A stretch of 64,000 bases of DNA from an uncultured Oscillospiraceae bacterium. GTDB lineage: Bacteria > Bacillota > Clostridia > Oscillospirales > Oscillospiraceae. Where the stretch lies: assembly GCA_910587345.1 (NCBI GenBank), contig CAJUKH010000013.1, positions 1 through 64,000 on the forward strand, read 5' to 3'. The position numbers were made by a program, and so were the translations under genes. Shown one piece after another: positions 35,763 to 43,666 of this stretch. The notes beneath the pieces were generated by a model. That model ran no database searches. It was given only the letters and a program-made list of their open reading frames with translations, and was not told the DNA's origin. How positions within the stretch are numbered: the stretch's first letter is position 1; the number at the start of each line of letters is the position of its first letter.

Positions 35763-36566
35763 CTATATTCCGGTGAAAATTTCTCTGTGTTCCGTAGATA
35801 AAAATACCTTCAGTTCCGGAAAGCCTTCTGTTATCCACTGAGCAAGAACCGGGCAGACCACATTTTCCGTAGAAAAATGGCCAGCATCAATAAGATTGAC
35901 TCCCATAGCCCTTGCGTCCAGAAAGACATTGTATTTCACGTCAGAGGTAACAAAGGTATCGCAGCCAAGTGCCGCCACCATCTCCAGCAAATCGCCGCAG
36001 GCTCCGCCCCCCACCGCCACCTGACGGACCGGACGTCCCGCATCTTCCAGACGTAACCCACTCACCTTCAGCGTCTGTTTCACAAACTGCGCAAAAGACG
36101 CTGCATCAGAAAAACCGGACACCTCGCCCATCCTGCCTATCCCATAGGCTTGTTCATTGGCATCCACCCCTTCCTCACGGAGCAGCTTGACCTTTTCAAG
36201 TCCCAGCACCTGGGCCAGCGCATCATTTACCCCGCCTGCCACGGCATCCAAATTGGTATGAGCGCAGATGGCAGCAATCCCATGTTCCACAAGCGACAAA
36301 AGACAGCGGCCCACCGGCTCTTTATCGGTAATACTCTTGGCCGGGTGAAAAATAATAGGATGATGAGATACAATAAGCTGGCAGTCCTTCTCTGCCGCTT
36401 CTTCAACCACCGCTTCCGTGATATCAAGGGCTACCATGACCCGCTGAACCTCCCGGTCCCCTCTCCCCACTAAAAAACCCGAGTTATCAAAGGACATCTG
36501 AAGCTCAAACGGCGCTTTACCATCCAAACAGCGATAAATATCAATTACCCGTGCCACTGCCGCCAC
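35763..36566 (-). CDS. Nif3-like dinuclear metal-centre protein (YqfO family)
   Basis: 267 residues. Motifs: DNSGFLVGRGDREVQRVMVALDIT, ADCQLIVSHHPIIFHP-type metal ligands (VSHHPIIFH), ICAHTNLDAVAGGVNDALAQVLGL, and C-terminal LIDAGHFSTENVVCPVLAQWI. It forms a hexamer with two metals per subunit; physiological role unresolved (GTP cyclohydrolase-like activity reported for relatives). It overlaps trmK by 22 bp, the usual pairing in Firmicutes. Confidence 0.92.
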   Translation of the reverse strand: MAAVARVIDIYRCLDGKAPFELQMSFDNSGFLVGRGDREVQRVMVALDITEAVVEEAAEKDCQLIVSHHPIIFHPAKSITDKEPVGRCLLSLVEHGIAAICAHTNLDAVAGGVNDALAQVLGLEKVKLLREEGVDANEQAYGIGRMGEVSGFSDAASFAQFVKQTLKVSGLRLEDAGRPVRQVAVGGGACGDLLEMVAALGCDTFVTSDVKYNVFLDARAMGVNLIDAGHFSTENVVCPVLAQWITEGFPELKVFLSTEHREIFTGI

Positions 36567-37261
36567 TCCTCTCTCATCTTCTCTACCTCAAGCAAAATCG
36601 CCTCGTAGGCCCTTCTTTTCTCCGCTTCTTCCGGTTTCTGGGTCTTGGCCAGGCCATCTATCGCTCTTCGCAGCTTCTCTATCTCCTGCGCCAGATACCG
36701 CCCCCTTAAGGGGCTTTCCATATCAGAGTTCTGCCTGCCCACCCAAATTTCTCCTTCCGATAAGGGTGCCATATTCCCTGGCTCTGCCAATAGGACAATA
36801 TAAAGTGTTTCTCCCTCCGGCACCAGGAGCTCCCGCAGAATGGAAAAACCGCTTTCCGAAAGATAGCGGCGCAACCCGTCCATTCCGCTCATAGCCTGCA
36901 AAATATACCGATGTCCCGGCTGTCCGGTCCATGGCACAGCTGCTAAAATCGAGGCAATCGTCTCTCCCCCCATCCCGGCAATAGTGACCACCTCTGCCTC
37001 CTCGGGGGAAATCTCTGACAAACCATCACAAAGCCGAAAAGAAATGCGATCTGATAACCCCCATTTCTCCGCCAATGCCCTGGCCCGTCCCAATGGCCCC
37101 GGACGTAGATCAGAGGCCACTGCCTGTTCTACTATTTCCTGCTGAAGCAACCATACCGGCAAACGCCCATGGTCGGTCCCAACATCCGCCAAGCGAGTGC
37201 CGGCAGGCACCAACTCTGCCACCGTCTGAAGCCTTGGAGAAAGAGAAAAGGGCCGGCGCAT
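36545..37261 (-). CDS. trmK: tRNA (adenine(22)-N1)-methyltransferase
   Basis: 238 residues. SAM-binding motif LADVGTDHGRLPVWLLQ, then AVASDLRPGPL, VVTIAGMGGETIASIL, and a C-terminal helical coiled region. TrmK places m1A22 in tRNAs of Gram-positive bacteria. Its pairing and overlap with the Nif3-like gene supports the call. Confidence 0.92.
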   Translation of the reverse strand: MRRPFSLSPRLQTVAELVPAGTRLADVGTDHGRLPVWLLQQEIVEQAVASDLRPGPLGRARALAEKWGLSDRISFRLCDGLSEISPEEAEVVTIAGMGGETIASILAAVPWTGQPGHRYILQAMSGMDGLRRYLSESGFSILRELLVPEGETLYIVLLAEPGNMAPLSEGEIWVGRQNSDMESPLRGRYLAQEIEKLRRAIDGLAKTQKPEEAEKRRAYEAILLEVEKMREEWRQWHG

Positions 37262-37292
37262 AAAATCACCTCTTTTTCAAAAAATGCAAAAG

Positions 37293-37319
37293 AAAAGGAG
37301 CGGCTATGCCGCTCCTTTT
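37293..37319 (-). terminator. Terminator after the DUF1858 gene
   Basis: 12-bp stem AAAAGGAGCGGC / GCCGCTCCTTTT, 3-nt loop, T-rich beyond on the minus strand. Confidence 0.85.
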
Positions 37320-37329
37320 TCCAAACCGC

Positions 37330-37536
37330 TTACTGAGCAGCGGGTACCAGCTTGTTGATCTCCTCCAGCAGAGATGTCACATCAACGCCGTGGACCATGC
37401 AAGCCTGCTCAACAGTCTCACCCCGAGAGGCGGGACAGCCAAGGCAGTGCATACCGATGGACATAAAAACAGGTGCAGTCTGAGGGGCGATATCCAGCAC
37501 GTCGCCGATAATTGTATCCTTTGTGATTTGAGCCAT
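37330..37536 (-). CDS. DUF1858 small protein
   Basis: 68 residues. TIIGDVLDIAPQTAPVFMSIGMHCLGCPASRGETVEQAC is the DUF1858 pattern, with a CLGC pair that could bind an iron-sulfur cluster or metal; related domains sit beside hybrid-cluster-type proteins. GGAGGTTATCC precedes ATG. Monocistronic by position and terminator. Confidence 0.88.
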   Translation of the reverse strand: MAQITKDTIIGDVLDIAPQTAPVFMSIGMHCLGCPASRGETVEQACMVHGVDVTSLLEEINKLVPAAQ

Positions 37537-37661
37537 AATGGATAACCTCCGTTATTATCTGGGTCAACCCAGTGTTATGCTTGTATTATACCCTACCGCC
37601 CTCTGTTTTTCAACAGGAAAATACAAACCAAAGCCCCCAAATTTCACTTTTGTCCACAAAA

Positions 37662-37697
37662 AACGGTAAGTCTCTCATCCAAAGAGAACTTACCGTT
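37662..37697 (-). terminator. Terminator of xerD
   Basis: 10-bp stem AACGGTAAGT / ACTTACCGTT with extra inner CTC/GAG pairs, followed by a T-run on the minus strand. The stem overlaps the stop of xerD. Confidence 0.8.
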
Positions 37698-38574
37698 ATC
37701 TGCGTGGGTGGGCCCGATTATATACATCCTTCAATTTTTGATTGATAACCTGCGTATATACTTGAGTAGAGGAAATATCCGCATGGCCTAACATTTCCTG
37801 AATGGAACGCAGATCTGCGCCATTTTCCAACAGATGGGCCGCAAAAGAGTGCCGAAGGGTATGGGGAGTGATATCCTTTTTGATATCAGCCAGATCCTGA
37901 TAGTGCTTTATGATTTTCCAAAAGCCCTGCCGGGACATCCTGGAGCCATTCATATTCACAAAAAGGGCCTGCTCCTCCGGCTGTTCTATCAACTGGGGGC
38001 GCACATGGCTTACATAGTCGGCCAATGCCCGAACCGCCGTTGGATAGAGGGGAATGATCCTCTCCTTTTTCTGTGTAACACAGCGAAGGAACCCGGCGCT
38101 CAGATTCAAGTGTTCCAAATTCAGGTTAATCAGCTCACTGACCCGGATACCGGTAGCATACAAAAGCTCCAACATGGCCTTATCCCGGCACCCTTTGGGG
38201 TCCCGGGCGTCCGGCTGTTCCAGGAAGAGGTCTACCTCTTTGCTTGTCAGGATCTGAGGCAGCTTTCGCTCCACCTTTTCCAACACCAGCCCCTTGGCCG
38301 GATTCACTGTAACGATATGCTGTTCCAAAAGGAAGGAGTAAAACGATTTCAGCGAAGCCAGTGAACGGGTCACCGTTGGGATGGACTTACCTACAGACAA
38401 CAAATGCTTGGTGTAGCGGTCCACATCAGCCTGCGTTGCTCGTTCAGCTGTAAGGCCTTCACCGGTGAGCCATTTGGAATATTGGCCAAGATCTCGCATA
38501 TATGAGCTGACCGTGTTTTCCGATGACTGCTTCTTCTCCACCAAAAAACGCTGATACTCCTCCAAAAGATCCAC
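37696..38574 (-). CDS. xerD: Site-specific tyrosine recombinase XerD
   Basis: 292 residues, GTG start. N-terminal core-binding domain (SENTVSSYMRDLGQYSKWL), catalytic domain with TGIRVSELINLNL, KKERIIPLYP, HTLRHSFAAHLLENGADLRSIQEMLGHADISSTQVYTQV. It acts at dif to resolve chromosome dimers with XerC. Its neighbour spoIIM is also its usual companion in spore-formers, so it is a chromosomal and not a phage gene. Confidence 0.93.
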   Translation of the reverse strand: MDLLEEYQRFLVEKKQSSENTVSSYMRDLGQYSKWLTGEGLTAERATQADVDRYTKHLLSVGKSIPTVTRSLASLKSFYSFLLEQHIVTVNPAKGLVLEKVERKLPQILTSKEVDLFLEQPDARDPKGCRDKAMLELLYATGIRVSELINLNLEHLNLSAGFLRCVTQKKERIIPLYPTAVRALADYVSHVRPQLIEQPEEQALFVNMNGSRMSRQGFWKIIKHYQDLADIKKDITPHTLRHSFAAHLLENGADLRSIQEMLGHADISSTQVYTQVINQKLKDVYNRAHPRR

Positions 38575-38608
38575 ACTGACTCACCTCTTCTCTACGCAAA
38601 AACTTAAA

Positions 38609-39232
38609 TCACAATAATGCTCCGGCCACTCTGGCCATAAACACCGGCAATAGATAAGATTCCGACAAAGCGCTAAGCCCAGTCAACGCAATACAAAACC
38701 CACAGCGCAGAAAATAATCTCTGCGATATGGATTCTCCCGCCTTCCCTGCCCGCCTCCCGACGCTAACGCACAGGAGGCGGCAAATCCCTGTGCAGCAAG
38801 AAGCAAAAAAGCGGGAAGTGCTAAAAGCCCTGGAATTCCCAAAAGAAAAAAAGCCATTAAAAGCCCTTTCCGTCCATATGCATAAGCAAAAGACGCAATA
38901 GAAAACGACAGGAAAAACCCCCGCATGGAAGCCAACAACGGAATCCCCAAAAACCCCATTGCCGTAAAACCCAATAATACCGCAGCCAGCGGCCATCGAA
39001 AACTCCGCCAAAGAGTTTCGGAAATACCCGGCAAATCAAATGCACCAGCTTGAGCAGCGGCTAAAAAGCGATCCAAATAATCATGCATCGCTGCGACCCC
39101 GTCCGATGCACTCTGCAATGCCAGAAAGCACCCCGCCACTCCGCCAAGGCCAAAAAAAGCCGCTGAGACGACAAGAGCCGGGGTTCCCTCCATCGTCGGC
39201 GGCCACCAGATCCCCGCAACTGTTCGCGCCAT
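38609..39232 (-). CDS. spoIIM: Stage II sporulation protein M
   Basis: 207 residues with about five membrane helices. Typical SpoIIM pieces: FFGLGGVAGCFLAL, FRWPLAAVLLGFTAMGFLGIPLLASMRGFFLSFSIASFAYAYG, GIPGLLALPAFLLLAAQGF. It belongs to the DMP complex that degrades septal peptidoglycan for engulfment of the forespore. 34 bp upstream of xerD. Start at 39232 (MARTVAG); an upstream in-frame Met is also possible. Confidence 0.88.
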   Translation of the reverse strand: MARTVAGIWWPPTMEGTPALVVSAAFFGLGGVAGCFLALQSASDGVAAMHDYLDRFLAAAQAGAFDLPGISETLWRSFRWPLAAVLLGFTAMGFLGIPLLASMRGFFLSFSIASFAYAYGRKGLLMAFFLLGIPGLLALPAFLLLAAQGFAASCALASGGGQGRRENPYRRDYFLRCGFCIALTGLSALSESYLLPVFMARVAGALL

Positions 39233-39373
39233 GGTACTCACCTCCACAAAACCACTCTATGCGGCCAGGGACAAGTCCATACCATCGAAAGCGAACTTTC
39301 AGTGTTTTCTATTCTAATCTAATTTCATCTCTAACGCAAGTGTTTTTTTAATTTTTTTCATTATCTGTATATC

Positions 39374-39401
39374 TTATGTTAACTTTATTATGTTAACTTT
39401 A
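39374..39401. repeat. Tandem duplicate of a 14-mer
   Basis: TTATGTTAACTTTA occurs twice head to tail (39374-39387, 39388-39401). Each copy carries GTTAAC. Upstream of spoIIM on the minus strand; could be a regulator site. The surrounding 39233-39543 holds no gene. Confidence 0.7.
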
Positions 39402-39430
39402 TGCTTTGAAGGCATTTGCAAAACCCCCGA

Positions 39431-39470
39431 ATTTGCGGCGTAGCACAAAATATTGTGCTGCGCCGCAAAT
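39431..39470. terminator. 18-bp hairpin in a gene-free stretch
   Basis: ATTTGCGGCG-T-AGCACAA, loop AATA, TTGTGCT-G-CGCCGCAAAT: 18 pairs with one G-T, followed by TTTTAT on the plus strand. It can end transcription from the minus-strand TIGR04086 gene or act on the plus strand; its strength is unusual for a gap with no plus-strand gene. Confidence 0.6.
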
Positions 39471-39543
39471 TTTTATACTACATTTTGCATTTGTTTTTAT
39501 GTAACCGTTGACACTTCCAAGGGTGTTGCAGGTCAATAAAATG

Positions 39544-39978
39544 TCAATGTCCTTTTCTTTTTTTTCCTTTTTTATTCTTTCGCCGCTTCTCTTTTGTTAC
39601 CAGTGCAGCGGCCGCTCCTCCACACAAATCTCCAAAAAGAAGCCCTATTCCGCCGTTTTCAAATGCAGCTGTTTCAAAAAGCAATAATCCAGCCGTAAGT
39701 TGGAGCAGAAAAAGAACTCCCCCGACAGCCAAACCCACCAGCATCCGCTGGGCAGAACATTGTCTGACCGCCCATGCCCCTCCTGCAAAACTTCCCAACA
39801 CACAGCCAACTACAGCAAGCTGATATTGCAGTTTCATGCTAAAAAAGCCACCGGAAATTCCTATTGCCGCCAACAGAAGAAGGAGCAGACAGACCGTCGC
39901 CCCCACTCCCCCGCCTAAAATCACGCTTTTCCCGCAGCGGAGCAATATTCTCCCCTGCTCTTCCTCATTTTTTCGCAT
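39544..39978 (-). CDS. TIGR04086 family membrane protein
   Basis: 144 residues with four hydrophobic segments (ILGGGVGATVCLLLLLLAAIG; LAVVGCVLGSFAGGAWAVRQ; MLVGLAVGGVLFLLQLTAGLLLF; GLLFGDLCGGAAAALV) and a basic tail (KRRKNKKGKKRK). This matches the TIGR04086 family, which commonly sits beside yajC in clostridia; function unknown. ATG at 39978 follows GGGGAGGG. Confidence 0.8.
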   Translation of the reverse strand: MRKNEEEQGRILLRCGKSVILGGGVGATVCLLLLLLAAIGISGGFFSMKLQYQLAVVGCVLGSFAGGAWAVRQCSAQRMLVGLAVGGVLFLLQLTAGLLLFETAAFENGGIGLLFGDLCGGAAAALVTKEKRRKNKKGKKRKGH

Positions 39979-40047
39979 AAAAATACCCTCCCCGCACAAG
40001 ATTTCACTTCATCTTATGCGAAGAGGGTACTGAGCATGTCTATAAAA

Positions 40048-40362
40048 TTACTGTGCCTTGTCCGCTGTAGGTGCCGTCCGGCCAGAGATGGCATCCTTCA
40101 GAAACTCCACCCGAACCCGGTCAGCCCCGGTCTCCAGAACCACCGTACGCTCCTTCACGGCACAAACCGTTCCTACAAGACCGCCGATCGTAGTGGCAAC
40201 ATCTCCTACCGCCAGCTCCGAACGCATTTTGTCCGCCTCTTTTTTTCGCTTGTTCTCCGGCCGGATGGTAAAGAAATACAAAGAGCCGAACATCACAAGC
40301 ATGAGCAAGGGCAAAGTATAAAGTTCCAAAGTAAACCCTCCAAAGAAAAATTTTTGAACCAT
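40048..40362 (-). CDS. yajC: Preprotein translocase subunit YajC
   Basis: 104 residues: one N-terminal membrane helix (LYTLPLLMLVMFGSLYFFTIRP), then NKRKKEADKMRSELAVGDVATTIGGLVGTV, the YajC signature. It assists the Sec translocon. It lies 64 bp after tgt, the typical order. Confidence 0.93.
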   Translation of the reverse strand: MVQKFFFGGFTLELYTLPLLMLVMFGSLYFFTIRPENKRKKEADKMRSELAVGDVATTIGGLVGTVCAVKERTVVLETGADRVRVEFLKDAISGRTAPTADKAQ

Positions 40363-40426
40363 TTATCTAACGCAAGTGAAGAATAGTATAGCGCAAAAGG
40401 AACAATTTTGCAAGGCTTTCCGAAAA

Positions 40427-41557
40427 TTAAATCTTTCGGTCCAGTTTTTCACTGTACTCCATCCTGAATTGGGAAAAAGTCCCGTTGTCAAGCGCCTCCC
40501 TGATTCGAGCCATTAGAGTGTTATAAAAATATAGGTTATGAAGCACCGCCAGCCGCATAGCCAACATCTCCCCCGCTACAAAAAGATGGCGAAGGTAAGC
40601 TCTTGAGAAATGCTGACAGGCCGGACAGTGGCAGGTTGGATCGATCGGTGAATCATCCAGTTTATATTTCTCGTTTTTGATGTTAATGGAGCCTTCCCAA
40701 GTATAAAGGCGCCCATGGCGGGCATTTCGTGCCGGCATGACGCAGTCAAAAAAGTCAATGCCCCGTGCTACTCCCTCAATAATATTGCTTGGAGTCCCCA
40801 CGCCCATAAGGTACCGGGGCTTATCCGCCGGCATATGAGGCTCTACAGCATCAATGATTTCGTACATTACCTCTGTAGGTTCTCCCACAGCCAGCCCGCC
40901 AATGGCGTACCCATCACAGGCAATTTTTTTAATCGCCTCCATGTGCCACACCCGCAAATCCGGGAATGTCGCCCCTTGATTGATACCAAAAAGCATTTGC
41001 TGCGGATTGATCGTACCGGGCAAACCGTTCAGCCGGTCGTGCTCTGCCTTACAGCGCTCTAACCACCGCACAGTCCGCTCGCAGGAGGCTTTTGCATACT
41101 CATAAGTCGCCGGATTCTCCACACACTCATCAAACGCCATGGCCACATCGCTGCCCAAATTGGACTGGATCTGCATAGATTCTTCGGGTCCCATGAAGAT
41201 TTTCTTACCATCAATATGGGAGGAAAAATAGACCCCTTCCTCCTTGATTTTCCGCAGTCCCGCCAACGAAAACACCTGAAACCCGCCGGAATCAGTCAAG
41301 ATCGGGCCACTCCAGTCCATAAACCGGTGAAGCCCCCCCATTTCCCGCACCACGGTATCTCCGGGCCGGAGATGTAAATGGTAGGTATTGCTCAGCTCTA
41401 CCTGACAGCCGATTTCTTCCAGGTCATGGGCAGACACTGCCCCCTTTATCGCTCCTTGTGTGCCTACGTTCATAAACACAGGCGTTTGAACGGTTCCATG
41501 GGCGCAGGTAAAAAAGCCGCGTCTGGCCCGTCCCTCTGTCTTCATTACCTCAAACAC
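40427..41557 (-). CDS. tgt: Queuine tRNA-ribosyltransferase
   Basis: 376 residues, full length. Motifs: FMNVGTQGAIKG, LSNTYHLHLRPG, DSGGFQVFSLAGLRK (catalytic Asp region), FDCVMPARNARHGRLYT, and zinc ligands CHCPAC plus a downstream His. It exchanges guanine-34 in tRNAs with GUN anticodons for preQ1. TfoX-C gene 12 bp upstream, yajC downstream. Confidence 0.96.
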   Translation of the reverse strand: MFEVMKTEGRARRGFFTCAHGTVQTPVFMNVGTQGAIKGAVSAHDLEEIGCQVELSNTYHLHLRPGDTVVREMGGLHRFMDWSGPILTDSGGFQVFSLAGLRKIKEEGVYFSSHIDGKKIFMGPEESMQIQSNLGSDVAMAFDECVENPATYEYAKASCERTVRWLERCKAEHDRLNGLPGTINPQQMLFGINQGATFPDLRVWHMEAIKKIACDGYAIGGLAVGEPTEVMYEIIDAVEPHMPADKPRYLMGVGTPSNIIEGVARGIDFFDCVMPARNARHGRLYTWEGSINIKNEKYKLDDSPIDPTCHCPACQHFSRAYLRHLFVAGEMLAMRLAVLHNLYFYNTLMARIREALDNGTFSQFRMEYSEKLDRKI

Positions 41558-41569
41558 AAAAAAACCCCT

Positions 41570-41824
41570 TTACTTATGTGTTTCAAAAAACTGTTTCAGC
41601 TCTGCCTTTCGCTCCGGCGTTAACTCCTTTTTGGGGAGACCTTCTGCCGCTCCGGCCAGCGCCTGAAGCTGGTGCAGACAGGCTCCTGCATCTACTTCTA
41701 AACGGATCCGAAGCCATGCCTCCTCCGGACCCACCGTTCGCAATGTTTCGGCATTCTCTATACCGATTTTTTGTAGATTTGCCGCTAAAACCGGTCCTAT
41801 GTTGGGCAAGTACTTCAAATCCAT
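41570..41824 (-). CDS. TfoX C-terminal domain protein
   Basis: 84 residues; the whole protein is one TfoX_C-like helical domain (LKYLPNIGPVLAANLQKIGIENAETLRTVGPEEAWLRIR), with a helix-hairpin-helix flavour. The first half normally found in TfoX (Sxy) is absent; such short forms are common in Firmicutes, with unknown role. Last chromosomal gene before the prophage-like region. Confidence 0.82.
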   Translation of the reverse strand: MDLKYLPNIGPVLAANLQKIGIENAETLRTVGPEEAWLRIRLEVDAGACLHQLQALAGAAEGLPKKELTPERKAELKQFFETHK

Positions 41825-41865
41825 TTTCTTCTCACCTCAGAAAATAAACATGGCATCCCCAATGC

Positions 41866-42039
41866 TCACGGGAAGCCAGATTTTTGACCCGGCATAACAT
41901 TTTCGGAACTTTGGTACTGGAGGTCAGCCATGCCTTTTGCGTACCCCTCGGAGTACCCGCATACCTCAACGAGATACTTCGCATAGATCTCCGGCCCATC
42001 TGCTTCTGCCGTCTTCATCAGGTACTCGAAGTAAGTCAT
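41866..42039 (-). CDS. 57-residue hypothetical protein at the prophage edge
   Basis: ATG follows GGGAGGAGGGAGACGCC, and a near-consensus promoter lies just upstream (42065-42093). The product begins MTYFEYLMKTAEADGPEIYA and is acidic; not recognised. Its own promoter and position past the terminator of the small-gene block suggest that it is expressed on its own, perhaps in the lysogen. Confidence 0.65.
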   Translation of the reverse strand: MTYFEYLMKTAEADGPEIYAKYLVEVCGYSEGYAKGMADLQYQSSENVMPGQKSGFP

Positions 42040-42064
42040 GGCGTCTCCCTCCTCCCTCTTCGAG

Positions 42065-42093
42065 ATTATAACAGAGAATTACCGCTCTGGCAA
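42065..42093 (-). promoter_or_regulatory. Strong promoter of the 57-residue gene
   Basis: Minus strand TTGCCA (42093-42088), 17-bp spacer, TATAAT (42070-42065). Unlike the three other phage promoters here it has a TATAAT -10 and no palindrome, so it may be read by host polymerase without phage control. Confidence 0.7.
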
Positions 42094-42156
42094 CTCCATA
42101 TAGCCTCTGGATTCGATTTTTTCGTCCTGCGGGTATAGATTGATGGCAGAAAGAAA

Positions 42157-42176
42157 GGGGGCCTGTAAAGGCCCCC
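42157..42176 (-). terminator. Terminator of the phage small-gene block
   Basis: GGGGGCC / GGCCCCC, 7-bp stem, 6-nt loop, then TTTCTTTCT on the minus strand. It follows the DUF2442 gene. Confidence 0.8.
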
Positions 42177-42195
42177 TGTGTCTCCTGATTCCGTT

Positions 42196-42447
42196 TTAGC
42201 CTACCTTCTCGCCGTACTCATAGATGGTGTCGCTCGGCAGGTCAATCCGGTCGTTCCAAAATACGCAGGTTCGGCTCTGGTCGAGCTGCACCTGGTCGAA
42301 CAGCCCAGCGATAGCCAGCAGATCTCTGTAACTGTCAATCTGCTCGATGTCCTCCAGCACATTGTAGAGAACGGTTCTCCCGTCATCGAAGACAACATAC
42401 AGACGGAAATTCGGCCTTGGCTCAACGGCTTTGATTCTCGGCATCAT
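42196..42447 (-). CDS. DUF2442 domain protein
   Basis: 83 residues. RPNFRLYVVFDDGRTVLYNV then a C-terminal CVFWNDRIDLPSDTIYEYG is the DUF2442 pattern. DUF4160 and DUF2442 genes form a recurrent pair in bacteria and phages, sometimes listed as toxin-antitoxin-like without proof. GGAGGTG lies 6 bases before the ATG (42447). Confidence 0.82.
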   Translation of the reverse strand: MMPRIKAVEPRPNFRLYVVFDDGRTVLYNVLEDIEQIDSYRDLLAIAGLFDQVQLDQSRTCVFWNDRIDLPSDTIYEYGEKVG

Positions 42448-42461
42448 GGTCTGCACCTCCA

Positions 42462-42725
42462 TCACACCAGCGGGGGCAACTTCTCCAGTTTTTGGGTGTC
42501 CCACATTTCCTGGAGCCGCCCTTGGTTCTGGGTCATCCATTCCTTGACCATATCCTGGGCCTTGCCGGGCAAATCGCCCTCGGTCATGGTCATCGTTCTC
42601 AGGTCGAACACGCCGACATGTTCTCCGTACAGAGCGTGGATATGGCTCGGTTCGTGTTCCTTCGGCTTGAAGAACATCTTGATGACGATTCCGTAAAACC
42701 TGCAAATCTCAGGCATTGCTCTCAC
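42462..42725 (-). CDS. DUF4160 domain protein
   Basis: 87 residues. FYGIVIKMFFKPKEHEPSHIHALYGEHVGVFDLRTM is the DUF4160 signature with its PSHIHA motif. First gene of a two-gene unit with DUF2442, driven by its own promoter at 42765-42792. Possible addiction or regulatory module; not tested. Confidence 0.85.
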   Translation of the reverse strand: MRAMPEICRFYGIVIKMFFKPKEHEPSHIHALYGEHVGVFDLRTMTMTEGDLPGKAQDMVKEWMTQNQGRLQEMWDTQKLEKLPPLV

Positions 42726-42764
42726 CTCACTTCTTGGTATAGGGTATGTGCTATCCCTATCTTC

Positions 42765-42792
42765 ATTCTACCATACCCACCACCAATGTCAA
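42765..42792 (-). promoter_or_regulatory. Phage promoter P3, TTGACA-16-TAGAAT
   Basis: Minus strand TTGACA (42792-42787), 16-bp spacer, TAGAAT (42770-42765), then GAAGAT. Same architecture as P1 and P2, but the spacer palindrome is degraded, so it may escape their regulation. It serves the DUF4160-DUF2442 pair. Confidence 0.75.
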
Positions 42793-42833
42793 ACAGTTTT
42801 TGATAAAAAGCCCCTCCGCAGGAGCGGCGGGGC

Positions 42834-43121
42834 TTAATTTTCCTCTTTCCCAACGTAGATACCGGCATATACCTGGCTTCCGGCCATGTAGTGGAGGTAT
42901 CGCAGACCCGGCTGGATCTCTGTCTCCTTCGTCTTGACCGGTCGGAGAATCAGCGGATGTTCGCCTGGCACCATATACTCTCCGTCTGGGACAAGGGCTT
43001 TCATCCACGGTTCCAACTCCTCCACGGGCACCGTCTCCCCGTCGAAGCATCTCACCACGGCCGAGATGACCGGCATGAAGTCGAACAGCGTGATCTGTTC
43101 GCAGAGCGGCGGCCGTCCCAT
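42834..43121 (-). CDS. Phage hypothetical protein
   Basis: 95 residues, not recognised. Contains CFDGETVPVEELEPWMKALVPDGEYMVPGEHPLILRPV, rich in acidic residues and proline, with a C-terminal LRYLHYMAGSQVYAGIYVG strand-like end. It shares ATGA with the DpnD-like gene upstream, so it belongs to that transcript. Confidence 0.65.
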   Translation of the reverse strand: MGRPPLCEQITLFDFMPVISAVVRCFDGETVPVEELEPWMKALVPDGEYMVPGEHPLILRPVKTKETEIQPGLRYLHYMAGSQVYAGIYVGKEEN

Positions 43122-43501
43122 CAGTACGCCCCTCTTCCGGGGACGGGCGTTCCGTCCTCATACTGGACATCGTAGTGGTGCCCATCAAAAACATCGTCAT
43201 ACCCCTCTTTTCCAGTAGCTCCACAGTGGGGGCAAAACCACGGGGTAGTTCCTCCGCTCCCTTTGCCATCACTTTCCACTTCGTTGTAGTTGTACTCTAT
43301 CTCGCAACCGCAAACAGGGCATACGCCTTCCTTGTCAGCCGGAGAGCAGAAGTCAATACGGGAGAGGTCGTCCGTTGTTAGAACAATGTCGCCATTCTTA
43401 TAATCTGCTCTGACCCTTTCTGCCGCCTCCTTTGCGGTGCTTACGCCTTCGACCTCGACTACCCGCTCCAGAACCTCGACGATGCGAACCTTTAACTTCA
43501 T
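43121..43501 (-). CDS. DpnD/PcfM-like protein with zinc ribbon
   Basis: 126 residues. N-terminal KLKVRIVEVLERVVEVEGVSTAKEAAERV resembles DpnD/PcfM small proteins of phages and conjugative elements. Residues about 60-95 hold CPVCGCEIEYN...CPHCGATG, a four-Cys zinc ribbon. Role unknown, nucleic-acid binding is plausible. AAAGGAGGAAAGCAAA precedes ATG. Confidence 0.72.
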   Translation of the reverse strand: MKLKVRIVEVLERVVEVEGVSTAKEAAERVRADYKNGDIVLTTDDLSRIDFCSPADKEGVCPVCGCEIEYNYNEVESDGKGSGGTTPWFCPHCGATGKEGYDDVFDGHHYDVQYEDGTPVPGRGAY

Positions 43502-43655
43502 TTTGCTTTCCTCCTTTGAGATAGGGGCATCCAGGCCCCATAAAGTCTTCGGTTGGTGTCCAGTCCGATAGGACGATTCTCTGGATCTGGTCGCACCAGC
43601 TATCGCCCTCCCCTATGTACTGGCAGTTCGGACAAACATCAGGGTTGCAATACAT
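43398..43655 (-). CDS. Cys-rich small protein overlapping the DpnD-like gene
   Basis: 85 residues. The first 47 carry MYCNPDVCPNCQYIGEGDSWC then GPGCPYLKGG; the last 38 are basic low-complexity sequence (RRRKHRKGGGRK) that arises where the frame runs for 104 bp over the next gene. Either a true long overlap or a gene whose stop was lost by mutation. AGGTAAG-type RBS precedes ATG 43655. Confidence 0.5.
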   Translation of the reverse strand: MYCNPDVCPNCQYIGEGDSWCDQIQRIVLSDWTPTEDFMGPGCPYLKGGKQNEVKGSHRRGSGAGSRGRRRKHRKGGGRKGQSRL

Positions 43656-43666
43656 TTTCTTACCTC

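Noticed and set aside
37696..38574. XerD-like gene as a possible phage integrase
   Set aside because: It neighbours spoIIM and has its own terminator 3 kb before the phage; typical chromosomal xerD.
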